A stretch of DNA of 40,655 bases from Algoriphagus alkaliphilus (GCF_900103735.1 NZ_FMXE01000041.1:1-40655); one strand, 5' to 3'; shown: positions 25,233-33,838, numbered from the stretch's first letter. Numbers and translations: made by a program. The notes: a model not told the origin generated them from the sequence alone.

Positions 25233-26336
25233 TCAAATCCTGAAAAATATCCCTTTTCGATAAAGAAAGTGACACAATCCCCAAAGTGTACTCAGCGTCA
25301 GGATAGCTGTGATCAGTGCCAATCCATGTTCCCCTAATCCTGTCCAGCTTAGAAGACCCGTGCTGAATATCCCGATCGTTCGAAACAGCCATTTTCCCAA
25401 AATTTCAGCAAAAAGGTAAATGAAAATGGAGTTCATGCCGACAATCAGAAATGGGAAGACCCATCCTTTTTTCTTTTTGACATCTACCAACCAATAGAAA
25501 AACGCCAAAACCAACAAGGCCCAGCCTCCGGAGGCAAACACAAATGCCGTGGTGCTGATTCGCTTGATTATTGGCGTGATTCCAGCCAAGTCAAGTCCAA
25601 ACCCAATCACCAATCCAACTAAGCCTGCGATGAGGAATACTTTGATTTTCTCCGAATCAGTTTTCTTGGATAGCAGCAGATTTCCACAGATCGCTCCCCA
25701 AATGGTATGCGCCGCGGTTGGGATTGCATTGATAGCGACCCATCCTCCATTATTGATTTTACCCATCAGGATTTGATCGGAGTAATTCCCGAAGTTGGTT
25801 CCGTGCTCAAAGGGGACTTCAGGGTTATAGGCTCGATACAGAATTTCGGTCAAAGCTAAAAGGGCCATTGATACTCCCAATTGCACTTTCCATCCTTTGG
25901 TCAGGAGGAAATATGTCACTAGTATGGTGAAGGAGAGTTGGGTCAGGACATTCCATAATTCAAAAACCATTTTACCTGAATAAATGCAATGCAGGCCCGT
26001 TCCGAAAAGGAAAAGCAGCATGCAGCGCTTCAAAATGTGTAGCGTGACTTTGCTGCGGTCTTCTGATATTGCCAATCGTTTGTTAAGTGAAAAAGGCATT
26101 GCAACACCTACAATGAACATGAAAAAAGGCTGAATCAAATCCCAAAACATCAATCCATTCCACTTGTGATGAGTGAATTGAATGAAAAAACCATGGAGGG
26201 CATCTCCTTCGGGGAAAATCTCCAGCAAGGTATCATAGACCAAAGCAGCCTCGGCTACCAATAAAAACATGGTCAATCCACGGTACACATCCAGGGATAC
26301 CAACCTGTTGGTTGGATTAGGTGCAATTGAGTTCAT
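25233..26336 (-). CDS. DUF5009/NagX-type membrane acyltransferase
   Basis: This 367-residue integral membrane protein has about ten hydrophobic segments. The opening NRLVSLDVYRGLTMFLLVAEAAL and the following HKWNGLMFWDLIQPFFMFIVGVAMPFSL are hallmarks of the family that includes human heparan-alpha-glucosaminide N-acetyltransferase and bacterial NagX. These proteins are thought to transfer acetyl groups to amino sugars or glycans across the inner membrane. Substrate and partners are unknown here. Upstream lies only a pentapeptide-repeat remnant, so the promoter must be in the roughly 150 bp before 26336. The downstream hemolysin III gene is on the same strand. Confidence 0.88.
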   Translation of the reverse strand: MNSIAPNPTNRLVSLDVYRGLTMFLLVAEAALVYDTLLEIFPEGDALHGFFIQFTHHKWNGLMFWDLIQPFFMFIVGVAMPFSLNKRLAISEDRSKVTLHILKRCMLLFLFGTGLHCIYSGKMVFELWNVLTQLSFTILVTYFLLTKGWKVQLGVSMALLALTEILYRAYNPEVPFEHGTNFGNYSDQILMGKINNGGWVAINAIPTAAHTIWGAICGNLLLSKKTDSEKIKVFLIAGLVGLVIGFGLDLAGITPIIKRISTTAFVFASGGWALLVLAFFYWLVDVKKKKGWVFPFLIVGMNSIFIYLFAEILGKWLFRTIGIFSTGLLSWTGLGEHGLALITAILTLSTLWGLCHFLYRKGIFFRI

Positions 26337-26481
26337 AGGTTGGGGTTTTGGGTCTTTCTAAAATATAAAATCCCTGTTGGAATGCTTGAAAAAATATGAT
26401 GAAGGGGTGAAAAAGCGAAGTAATCAAACAGAGCCTGTCTTCCTCAGGAAGGCCTGCTTGAGGCAACTGTTTCCAATAAAA

Positions 26482-26805
26482 TCAAATTAAAAAAAGCCTG
26501 ATCATTTTCTGATTTGGCCTTTTCCCGATCTTTATCCCGTATTTTCCCAACAATCCCGGTAATCCCTCCAAATCAAACCGTGCAATTTTGATTCTATTGC
26601 TCTCAGGATCAATCCGGTAATTTTCAGCTTCACGAAAGTCAGCTTTCTCCAAATTCGTCTGATCAAAGACGGCCCCGCTGAGTTCCGAACCCAGAAAACT
26701 TGCCCACTTAAATCCGCCTGAGAAAAATCCACCTCCAAATAATCTGGATTTTTGGAAAATGGATTTCTTAAGCTTCAGATTGAAAAAATTACAATAGGTT
26801 TCATT
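26482..26805 (-). pseudogene. Pentapeptide-repeat protein remnant
   Basis: Read on the minus strand, one frame gives NETYCNFFNLKLKKSIF and, further on, SELSGAVFDQTNLEKADFREA with the family ending ARFDLEGLPGLLGKYGIKI. The A(D/N)LXX five-residue period is clear. No ATG, GTG or TTG precedes it in frame, and an upstream stop follows, so the 5' half is missing. Between 26739 and 26703 the better pentapeptide sequence (LEVDFSQADLSG) is in another frame. This suggests two compensating one-base changes: an extra T in the run at 26737-26739 and a missing G in the run at 26703-26705. It is probably a decayed gene; no function is expected. Confidence 0.7.
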
Positions 26806-26849
26806 TGTGCCTGTCCCGAAAAATGTCCGAGTGTGACTGTATGAACAGG

Positions 26850-26875
26850 AAATCAGGCCGTTCGGAGCCTGATTT
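26850..26875. other. Strong hairpin near the pentapeptide remnant
   Basis: The arms AAATCAGGC and GCCTGATTT pair perfectly over 9 bp around an 8-base GC-rich loop that can itself pair partly. There is no T tract on either strand. It lies just beyond the point where pentapeptide homology is lost, so it may mark a rearrangement junction or an old gene end. Confidence 0.5.
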
Positions 26876-26956
26876 CACTGTATTAGTTTTAGTCGCAATA
26901 GAATCGCGATTGCATCATTTAATTCATCTGTCGAAGATCAACGGGTGATTCTCGAA

Positions 26957-26977
26957 TTTGAAATCTCTAATCTCAAA
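26957..26977. repeat. Heptad repeat, TTTGAAA/TCTCAAA-like
   Basis: Three consecutive 7-mers (TTTGAAA, TCTCTAA, TCTCAAA) lie directly after the stop codon of the BNR-repeat protein gene. They are related to the TTTGAAA units at 16086-16113. Confidence 0.4.
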
Positions 26978-26978
26978 T

Positions 26979-29489
26979 TTATTTTTCCATCACCATTGGA
27001 CCCGGCTGAGCCAAGTCGTGAATTTGCTTCAAGTCCACGAGATACACACTTCGTCCGTGTGAACCCACGATCAGGTGGTTTTCACGCTCCTGAATCACCA
27101 TGTCGTAGATGGCCACATTAGGGATTTCTCCCTGGAAAAGATTCCAGTTGTTTCCTTCGTCCATGCTCACATACAAACCGTGGTCGGTACCCAAATACAG
27201 GATGTTTGGCATTTTGGGATCTTCGATGATGATATTCGTCGACTCTTCAGGCAGATTTGCTTTGATGGATTTCCAGGTTTTGCCGTAGTCTTCGCTTTTG
27301 AATACATAGGTATTGAATTCATCGTATCGGTAGCCATTCAGCGTGATATAGACCCTGCCTTCTTTGTATCGGGAAGGAGAAATGCTGCTCACCCATCGGT
27401 CCTGAGGAAGGCCTGCGTTCAGACTGGTCCAGTTGCCTCCGTTGTTGCGGGTGACCCAGACATTGCCATCATCCGAACCTGCGTAAAGCGTTCCAAATTC
27501 AAGCTGTGATTCTTCCACCACGGAAAGAGTGGCAAAAGGGACATTTCCGCTTTTTTTGTTTTTGGTCAAGTCCGGCGAGATGGTTGTCCAAGTATTTCCC
27601 TGGTCAAAGGATTGATATACGTACTGCGAACCCATGTACACGATGTCCTGATTGTGGTAGCTGAGCTCGGCTGGAGTTCTCCAATTCCAGCGGTTGGGTG
27701 CGTTTCCGATGTCATGACCCGGAGTGATTCGCTTTCTCTCGCCAGTCTTTTTGTTGATTCTGGCGTAGTTTCCAAACTGCGATCCGGTGTAGACGATGTC
27801 ATTGTTTCTGGTATCAACTGCCACCACCATTCCATCACCTCCGAAAAGTGGTTCCCAGAGATCTTCTGGCTTATTGGTTGATTTGCCAAACCACACGCCA
27901 TTGTCCTGCATTCCTCCATAGATATGGTAAGGTGTAGCCTGATCTACCATTACGGAGTAAAACTGTGAAATCGGCATTTGGGTATTCATGTGATCCCAAC
28001 GTGCTCCTCCACCATAACTTCGATACAATCCGCCGTCATTTCCAAGTAGAATATGCTTGCTGTCTTGGGGATTGATCCACATCGCCTGATGGTCGGAGTG
28101 AGGTCTACCTATAGAATCTGTTCTGGAGAAATTCTTTCCCCCATCTCTGGAAACCAAAAGCGGCACACCCAAGACAAAAACTTCATTTTCATCTGATGTA
28201 CTTACCCTAATTTCCCCGAAATAGTACCCGTAAGAATTATACAATTGGCTGATGTCAGATTCAGAGACTTTCCTCCAGGATTTTCCGGCATCTTCTGATC
28301 GGTAGACTTCTGCCCCGATGATAGGTTGGCCAAACATCGCGGCATTTGCATCCACTGCACCGCCGTTGTAGTTGGCGATTTGGGCAGTGGTGATCTTGCC
28401 TGTCTTTAAGAGACGCTTGATTTCTGCCGGGGTGTATTTGGAGGAAAATTGACTTCTTCGTGCCAGAGATTCCAGTTTTTTATCATCCAAAGCCAAAGCC
28501 TGATCCAAAGTCATATCCTTGAAGTCCTCCAGTTTCAGCGGATTTTCTTCCTGCTGCTGATTTCCCCGCTGACGGGGTGGGTCAGCCGGTTTTTCAGATT
28601 TGGCCTGATTGTCGAGCAAGGCATAGACTACCGAAGGATTGGAGCGGCTAAAGTCAAAACCTATCCGGCCGGTAAACTCATCCTGAGGGAATCCTACTAC
28701 GGCTTTTTTCCAGGTATTACCTCCGTCCTCAGATCTCCAGATCGAAGAACCTTTGCCATTGCCGATAAAGTCATGCGCCTGACGGAATCGCTCCCAACTG
28801 GCAGCAAGCAAGACATCCGGGTTGGTCGGATGAATCTGAATATCGATAATCCCGGTATTGTCGTCGATGTAAAGTGTCTTTTTCCAGGTTTTGCCTCCGT
28901 CTGTTGTCTTATAGAGTCCCCGTTCCTTGTTTTTGGAGTATAGCGCGCCCATCGATCCCACCCAAACGATTTCCGGATTGGTGGGGTGAATGAGGATTTG
29001 GCCGATGTGGTGTGAATGAACCAGTCCCATCATTTGCCAGGTTTTACCTGCATCGGTGGACTTGTAAACGCCGGCGCCTGCATAGGTCGAACGGCTGGAA
29101 TTGTCCTCGCCTGTCCCTACCCAAAGGATGTTGTTGTCAGAGGGGGAAAGTGCCATCGCGCCGATACCCAAAGCACCCTGATGGTCAAAAATTGGGTTGA
29201 AGGACTGTCCGTTGTCTTCCGTTTTCCAGATGCCTCCGGAGGCTGCGGCAACATAGTAGGTGTTGATGTCTTGAGCTACTTCGATATCCACAATCCGGCC
29301 GGACATATTGGTTGGGCCGACATTGCGGGCTTTGAAGTTATGGAGTGGGGTGGAGGCAAGCATGGCCTTGTGCTTGTCGACTGATTCCTGAAGGGCTTTC
29401 TCGGTAGTGGGTTTGATATCCTGTGCTTGTAGCGAGCCGAATGAAATCAGTCCCGCTGCCAGCAAGAGGAGAGATGAAGATTTTTGCAT
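26979..29489 (-). CDS. Sortilin/BNR-repeat secreted beta-propeller protein
   Basis: This 836-residue exported protein has a signal peptide (SLLLLAAGLISFGSLQAQ). Many Asp-box/BNR motifs (S/T-x-D-x-G-x-T-W) are spaced through the chain: KSTDAGKTW, KTTDGGKTW, RSEDGGNTW, RSEDAGKSW, SFDQGNTW and KSEDYGKTW. They indicate two large propellers of the VPS10/sortilin or BNR glycosidase-like type. A low-complexity insertion (KPADPPRQRGNQQQEE) separates two halves near residue 300. Homologues of this type are common in Bacteroidota and are often annotated as glycosyl hydrolase, but no sialidase-type arginine triad could be assigned, so a binding or scaffold role is equally possible. It stands alone with its own leader. 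Confidence 0.85.
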   Translation of the reverse strand: MQKSSSLLLLAAGLISFGSLQAQDIKPTTEKALQESVDKHKAMLASTPLHNFKARNVGPTNMSGRIVDIEVAQDINTYYVAAASGGIWKTEDNGQSFNPIFDHQGALGIGAMALSPSDNNILWVGTGEDNSSRSTYAGAGVYKSTDAGKTWQMMGLVHSHHIGQILIHPTNPEIVWVGSMGALYSKNKERGLYKTTDGGKTWKKTLYIDDNTGIIDIQIHPTNPDVLLAASWERFRQAHDFIGNGKGSSIWRSEDGGNTWKKAVVGFPQDEFTGRIGFDFSRSNPSVVYALLDNQAKSEKPADPPRQRGNQQQEENPLKLEDFKDMTLDQALALDDKKLESLARRSQFSSKYTPAEIKRLLKTGKITTAQIANYNGGAVDANAAMFGQPIIGAEVYRSEDAGKSWRKVSESDISQLYNSYGYYFGEIRVSTSDENEVFVLGVPLLVSRDGGKNFSRTDSIGRPHSDHQAMWINPQDSKHILLGNDGGLYRSYGGGARWDHMNTQMPISQFYSVMVDQATPYHIYGGMQDNGVWFGKSTNKPEDLWEPLFGGDGMVVAVDTRNNDIVYTGSQFGNYARINKKTGERKRITPGHDIGNAPNRWNWRTPAELSYHNQDIVYMGSQYVYQSFDQGNTWTTISPDLTKNKKSGNVPFATLSVVEESQLEFGTLYAGSDDGNVWVTRNNGGNWTSLNAGLPQDRWVSSISPSRYKEGRVYITLNGYRYDEFNTYVFKSEDYGKTWKSIKANLPEESTNIIIEDPKMPNILYLGTDHGLYVSMDEGNNWNLFQGEIPNVAIYDMVIQERENHLIVGSHGRSVYLVDLKQIHDLAQPGPMVMEK

Positions 29490-29582
29490 GTGGTTTTCTT
29501 TGTTCCGATGGGAATATAAGCAATCATGTCTAAACTCAGCTTATTCAGCTTTTGGACGGGAAAAGGCCTTTTTGAGTGGTGA

Positions 29583-30716
29583 TTATTTCTGTCTCAGTTT
29601 TAGTTTGTAAAATGTCAAATACTCCTGCTCTTCACCGATAAGGTCATCGTTTCTGAGGCCATAAAAAGGTTTATCAAGGGATTCAATTCCCATCAGCCTG
29701 CTGATTGAGTTAGGAATAATAAGTTCATTGGAGAGCGTTCCATTCAGCTGGACCACTTTCAAGATCTGATTTTGAAAATTGGGATAGAGTGGGAAGTTTT
29801 TGGGCTCTTTCAACTCATTTTGAATAAATAAGTCTTCTTTAATTCCTTCATCATAGGTTATTACAAGCCCTTGTTTGGTAGGAAAAAGTTGATTGATTCT
29901 GCCGTCCAGCATTGTGGTGTGAGAAATGTATTGATAGGGTTTGGAATGCTCTCCATTGTCTTCAAATTTGCTGGGATTAAAAGGAATGGTTTTTAAAAAT
30001 CTCGTACTATCCGCTAGATCATAAAGATGAATCATGGGTTCGTTATCAAGTGTTAGGTAAAGTGTATCACCTAACACACCAAAATTAACCCAAGGTCTTT
30101 CATAATATTTATCGGAAGCATACCGAGAGGTTGAAGGAATCCGGATCATAGGTTCAGCAGATCCGGTCTTTGGATCAACTTTTTCCAATAAAAAATGATC
30201 TCTGAAGAAAAATGGATCATAAGGGTTTGCGCCATCTCTTCCCGGATAATAAATGATCAAATATTTGTTCCATTCGTCTAGGACTCGGCGGGTCCCTCCA
30301 CCATCTTTTGCTTCGGTAAGAAATGGAAGCTTAATTTCACGCTTAAAGCTCAAGTCAGGATTAAACTCATAGAGCCAACCGACGAAACTTGCTCCATAAA
30401 GCTCGCCTTCTGTAGTAGTTTTTAATTGCATTGGGTAGAACACTTTGTCGGGACCATCAAAAGGATAAGCTTGCTCATGAAGTATTTTTCCGCTTTCATC
30501 AAACTGGATCAGTTTGTTTTCTTTGAAATTGAAAATGATACCTTTTCCATCTCTGAATTCCGCTCCGTGAACAGTTCCCAAATAATCCACCTGAATCGAA
30601 TCCTCGATGATCAGTTCCCATTCCAGAGAATCTCCAATTCTTTTTTCTTCACTAGATCCGCAACCCCAAACAAAAAATGCGGTCATCAAAACCGCACCTG
30701 ACAAAAGTTTTTGCAT
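29583..30716 (-). CDS. Lipoprotein with predicted beta-propeller (DUF4221-like)
   Basis: This 377-residue protein has a lipobox ending near residue 19 (FVWGC). The body shows repeated strand-turn patterns (GTVHGAEFRDGKGIIFNFKENKLIQFDESGKILHEQAYPF; LYGASFVGWLYEFNPDLSFKREIKLPF) typical of the six-bladed propeller/DUF4221 lipoproteins that occur in many copies in Bacteroidota genomes. No catalytic residues are recognisable and the function is unknown; it is probably anchored in the outer membrane. The gene is single, about 90 bp downstream of the end of the sequence that leads to the BNR gene, on the same strand. The family assignment is by general resemblance and should be treated as tentative. 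Confidence 0.6.
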   Translation of the reverse strand: MQKLLSGAVLMTAFFVWGCGSSEEKRIGDSLEWELIIEDSIQVDYLGTVHGAEFRDGKGIIFNFKENKLIQFDESGKILHEQAYPFDGPDKVFYPMQLKTTTEGELYGASFVGWLYEFNPDLSFKREIKLPFLTEAKDGGGTRRVLDEWNKYLIIYYPGRDGANPYDPFFFRDHFLLEKVDPKTGSAEPMIRIPSTSRYASDKYYERPWVNFGVLGDTLYLTLDNEPMIHLYDLADSTRFLKTIPFNPSKFEDNGEHSKPYQYISHTTMLDGRINQLFPTKQGLVITYDEGIKEDLFIQNELKEPKNFPLYPNFQNQILKVVQLNGTLSNELIIPNSISRLMGIESLDKPFYGLRNDDLIGEEQEYLTFYKLKLRQK

Positions 30717-30857
30717 AGCCTGATTTTTTCCTTAAGAAACTAAATCAGATTTTAAGATTCAAGAAATTGACTAATAATTATTCATATTTCGGAGCTGAAT
30801 TCATCTGTTGATTGAGCAGGGCTTGTTGGTTGATTAATCCATCTTACTACGAATCAA

Positions 30858-30887
30858 AAAATCCACGGTTGCCGAACCGTGGATTTT
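30858..30887 (-). terminator. Rho-independent terminator of the GMC operon
   Basis: A perfect 13-bp stem (AAAATCCACGGTT with AACCGTGGATTTT, loop GCCG) lies 17 bp beyond the stop of the subunit-3 gene. On the minus strand it continues into a run of Ts. A- and U-rich flanks could let it act from both sides. Confidence 0.9.
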
Positions 30888-30903
30888 AAATTGGGTTATC
30901 GAA

Positions 30904-31608
30904 CTATCCGATCAGATTTCCTTCATCATCCCAGACAGCCACGGTGCCCCGGTCTTCAGGTTTCAGAAAAAGACTTAGATATTTCTCAGGATTGGAAAGC
31001 CCATGTTTGTCCAAAACGTTTTGTGGAACACCGTCCCAAACGTTCGGCTGATTCCCTTTGTAGCCCATGTATTTCCAGCCGGCTTCAGTGGAGAAATAGC
31101 CCGAGCAAGTGAGGTTCCGCAGCATATTAAACCAGCGAACCCCGCCGATGTATTCAGGCTTGGCTTTGTCCGGCCAAGCCACTTCGTCCACGATAGCCAA
31201 GACTTGATCTTTGGAAAGTTCATTGAAGGTCTTTCCGAATTTTTCATCCGCCTCAAAGTCCAGCCACATCAATCCCCCACGCATTGGGGTTTGGGAGTTG
31301 GGCTGATCCCGCATCATGAAGTCAATGAAGTCTGTTACTTTAAGTTCGGTCGCAGCCGGAGATTCAGCATCTGCAGGTATGATTATATCTACCAGTGTAT
31401 CCAGCTTTTTTCGTTCCTCATCGGTGAAGAAAGTTCCTTCCATCAGTTTTTGATCGCGAAGGTTTTCTTCCTCGGTTCGTCCACCGGGAGTGCCTCCGGT
31501 GAAAACCTGACTTTGCACGCTTTTGTCCACCGGATCGCAACCGGTCATGAGTATTCCGGCTCCAAGAGAGCCTGTGAAGAGGAGTTTGAGATTGTCCCGT
31601 CTGTTCAT
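30904..31608 (-). CDS. Gluconate 2-dehydrogenase subunit 3-like protein
   Basis: This 234-residue small partner of the adjacent GMC oxidoreductase has an N-terminus with twin arginines (MNRRDNLKLLFTG) followed by a hydrophobic stretch and a lipobox-like MTGC (about residue 24), suggesting Tat export with lipidation. The body (FFTDEERKKLDTLVDIIIPADAESPAATELKVTDFIDFMMRD ... WLDFEADEKFGKTFNELSKDQ) is typical of the family. In the related membrane-bound sugar dehydrogenases this subunit is needed for export and maturation of the FAD subunit. Only 3 bp separate it from the GMC gene, which lies upstream in transcription, so both form an operon closed by the terminator at 30858. Confidence 0.88.
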   Translation of the reverse strand: MNRRDNLKLLFTGSLGAGILMTGCDPVDKSVQSQVFTGGTPGGRTEEENLRDQKLMEGTFFTDEERKKLDTLVDIIIPADAESPAATELKVTDFIDFMMRDQPNSQTPMRGGLMWLDFEADEKFGKTFNELSKDQVLAIVDEVAWPDKAKPEYIGGVRWFNMLRNLTCSGYFSTEAGWKYMGYKGNQPNVWDGVPQNVLDKHGLSNPEKYLSLFLKPEDRGTVAVWDDEGNLIG

Positions 31609-31611
31609 GGC

Positions 31612-33360
31612 TTAGATGTTTTTCTTGGTTAGTTCGGAGACGATGTAGTCAGAAGTTCTCCAGGAGAGCGCAAGGATCGTCCAAGTCGGGTTTTTATCCG
31701 CCTGAGAGACAAAAGGAGCTGCATCCACCACAAAAAGGTTTTTGCAATCATGCACTTGGCAATTGGAATTGACCACGGAAGATTTCGGGTCATTGCCCAT
31801 TCTCGCTGTCCCTACTTCATGGATGATTCTTCCCGGAGCAGCAAGCCCATAGAGGGTTTCAGCCCCTGGCTTTTCTCCCAAAAGTGTCGCTCCTGCACCT
31901 GTCAGAATCTCCTCAAAGGTGTCCTGCATGTGCTTGGCTTGCTTGATTTCCTGATCTGTCCAGTTGTAGTGGAAGCGAAGTACCGGAATGCCGTATTTGT
32001 CCACCACATTGGGATCGATCTCGCAGTAATTGTCATACATCGGAACACTTTCGCCTCTGCCGGACATCCCAAATGTGGAGCCGTAGATTTTTCGGATGTC
32101 TTTTTTCAAGCCCTCTCCATAACCTCCATTTGGACTTGGATTTCCAAATTCGTCTTTGATGTATTTCCGCATGGCGTCCATACCTCCTCCGGCACCGTAG
32201 GAAGGCTGACCCATGCCACCCCAATATTCGATGTGGTAGCCGCGGGCAAAGTCAAGTTTTTTATTGTCCAGCCACCAGGGTGTGTACATGTGCATGCCGC
32301 CTACCCCGTCTTCGTTGTAGCGTTCCCGATCCATCATGTCAGGCATGATGGCTGATCGGCTGGCCCCGGTAGAATCATGCAGGTATCTTCCCAAAACACC
32401 CGAGTCCGCCCCGATTCCGTTTGGATGGGATTTGGACTTGGAGTTCATCATGATTCGGGTGGTCTCGCAAGATGATGCCCCAAGTACCACAACTCTGGAC
32501 TTGAGCTTGTATTCTTTCATATCGACTTTGCTTATGAAGGAAACACCCGTGGCTTTTCCGCTTTCATCAGTGGTCACTTTTCGTACCATGGAATGGGTGT
32601 AGAGGTCTACTTTCCCCTTTTTCATCGCCGGATGAACGAGACAAGTTCCTGCTGAAAAATCCGCATACACCTGACAGGCACGGTTACACTGCGCACAGAA
32701 AAAGCAAACGCCCCGCTCGTTGTTGATCGGTCGGGTCAGCATGGACAATCGCGAGGGAATCATCGGGATGGATGCTTTATCAGCTCCTTTTTTGATGAAA
32801 AGCTCGTGGAGTCTTGGCTTGGGAGGAGGGAGGAAAAATCCGTCCGGCTCGTTGTAAATGCCTTCTTTAGACCCAAACACCCCGATGAGTTTGTCGACTT
32901 TATCGTAGTAGGGTTTTACATCTTCATATCCGATGGGCCAATCGTGACCGAGACCATCGATACTGGCCCGTTTGAAATCATTCGGGCCAAAACGGAGCGA
33001 AATTCTTCCCCAGTGGTTGGTACGGCCACCGACCATTCGGGACCGGAACCAGTCAAACTGGGTCCCGTTTTTTCGGGTATAGGGTTCACCGTCGATATCC
33101 CATCCGCCGATCGCCTGATCGAAGTCTCCAAAGGGACGGATTTTAGTTCCTGCTCCTCTTCTGGGGGATTCCCAGGGTGGACGTAGTTGGGTTCTGTCCT
33201 CTTCTTTGGCAGGATCGAAATCTCCTCCTGCTTCCACTACTGCTACCGAAAGTCCAGCTTCGGAAAGAATCTTGGAAGCCATGCCTCCACCAGCTCCGGA
33301 ACCCACAATGATTACGTCGTAGGCTTCAGCGGATTGTTTGATTTGAAAACTCATTCTCAA
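31612..33360 (-). CDS. GMC-family FAD oxidoreductase, large subunit
   Basis: This 582-residue enzyme has the FAD-binding motif GSGAGGG at residues 20-26 (VIIVGSGAGGGMASKILSEAG), the GMC signature region (RMVGGRTNHWGRISLRFGP) and a C-terminal GMC domain. The catalytic His is in HEVGTARMG and the Asn/His region in KNPTWTILALSWR. Four Cys at 219, 222, 225 and 229 (CxxCxxCxxxC) resemble the Fe-S ligands of bacterial FAD-glucose dehydrogenases, suggesting electron transfer through an iron-sulfur cluster. With the subunit-3 partner, the enzyme is the type that oxidises sugars or glycosides, including at C3. An alternative start at 33354 (MSFQIKQ) removes two residues. There is no own signal peptide, so it is probably co-exported with the partner. 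Confidence 0.9.
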   Translation of the reverse strand: MRMSFQIKQSAEAYDVIIVGSGAGGGMASKILSEAGLSVAVVEAGGDFDPAKEEDRTQLRPPWESPRRGAGTKIRPFGDFDQAIGGWDIDGEPYTRKNGTQFDWFRSRMVGGRTNHWGRISLRFGPNDFKRASIDGLGHDWPIGYEDVKPYYDKVDKLIGVFGSKEGIYNEPDGFFLPPPKPRLHELFIKKGADKASIPMIPSRLSMLTRPINNERGVCFFCAQCNRACQVYADFSAGTCLVHPAMKKGKVDLYTHSMVRKVTTDESGKATGVSFISKVDMKEYKLKSRVVVLGASSCETTRIMMNSKSKSHPNGIGADSGVLGRYLHDSTGASRSAIMPDMMDRERYNEDGVGGMHMYTPWWLDNKKLDFARGYHIEYWGGMGQPSYGAGGGMDAMRKYIKDEFGNPSPNGGYGEGLKKDIRKIYGSTFGMSGRGESVPMYDNYCEIDPNVVDKYGIPVLRFHYNWTDQEIKQAKHMQDTFEEILTGAGATLLGEKPGAETLYGLAAPGRIIHEVGTARMGNDPKSSVVNSNCQVHDCKNLFVVDAAPFVSQADKNPTWTILALSWRTSDYIVSELTKKNI

Positions 33361-33463
33361 AAATTTTAATGAAGTTGAAAATATAGCTTAAAAATTTCTG
33401 GAAGGGAACAGCTTTAATTGGTTTTTTGAGAATTTAGAAAATAAAAAATTTGTGAAAAACTGA

Positions 33464-33838
33464 TCATGAAAGATCCATCCAAACCACTAATTTTTCATTG
33501 GATCTTAAAAAATCTTTGTCTGCTGTGATTAAGGGAATAGAAAATCGAATAGAGGTTGCCAAGACAACTGCATCAGGTAATTTTAAAGAGGATTTTTGCT
33601 TGATCGAAATAGTTTTTTCCTTAATAATTGGATCAATATCAATGATTTGGCAATGACTTAATAATTCTTTGATCAATTTTAAATCATTTGGTTCTAATTT
33701 CGAAAAGCCTAGTAATTCTAATTCAACTATAAAAGAAATCAAGAGTTGCTTCTCCAATAAAAAGTACACTATAGGCTTTTCTCCTTTTAAGAAGTAAAGC
33801 AGGATATTTGTGTCTACAAAAACCCTATTCCCATTAAT
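33464..33838 (-). CDS. PIN-domain toxin (VapC-like), start codon lost or ATT
   Basis: A PIN-domain ribonuclease-like frame of 124 codons. The essential acidic residues are Asp9 (RVFVDTNILLYFL), Glu39 (FIVELELLG), Asp89 (LPDAVVLATS) and Asp107/109 (ITADKDF). A start at the internal GTG (33769) would discard the first Asp, so translation should begin further upstream. There the frame contains no ATG, GTG or TTG; the natural position (giving xNGNRVFVDTN) is ATT at 33836-33838, overlapping the antitoxin stop. One G-to-T change from ATG would explain this. Either the toxin uses a rare ATT start or it is silenced. It is transcribed after the antitoxin. Confidence 0.7.
   Translation of the reverse strand: MNGNRVFVDTNILLYFLKGEKPIVYFLLEKQLLISFIVELELLGFSKLEPNDLKLIKELLSHCQIIDIDPIIKEKTISIKQKSSLKLPDAVVLATSIRFSIPLITADKDFLRSNEKLVVWMDLS

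Noticed and set aside
25162..25392. N-terminal extension of the hemolysin III gene
   Set aside because: The extension overlaps the neighbouring acyltransferase gene and does not resemble the family; ATG at 25161 starts the conserved protein.
26532..26738. 68-codon minus-strand frame
   Set aside because: Only its first few residues look like pentapeptide repeats. The remainder is the wrong frame of the pseudogene described at 26482-26805.
26979..29489. Assignment of the BNR protein as a sialidase
   Set aside because: Asp-boxes are present, but no arginine triad or other catalytic residues could be identified.
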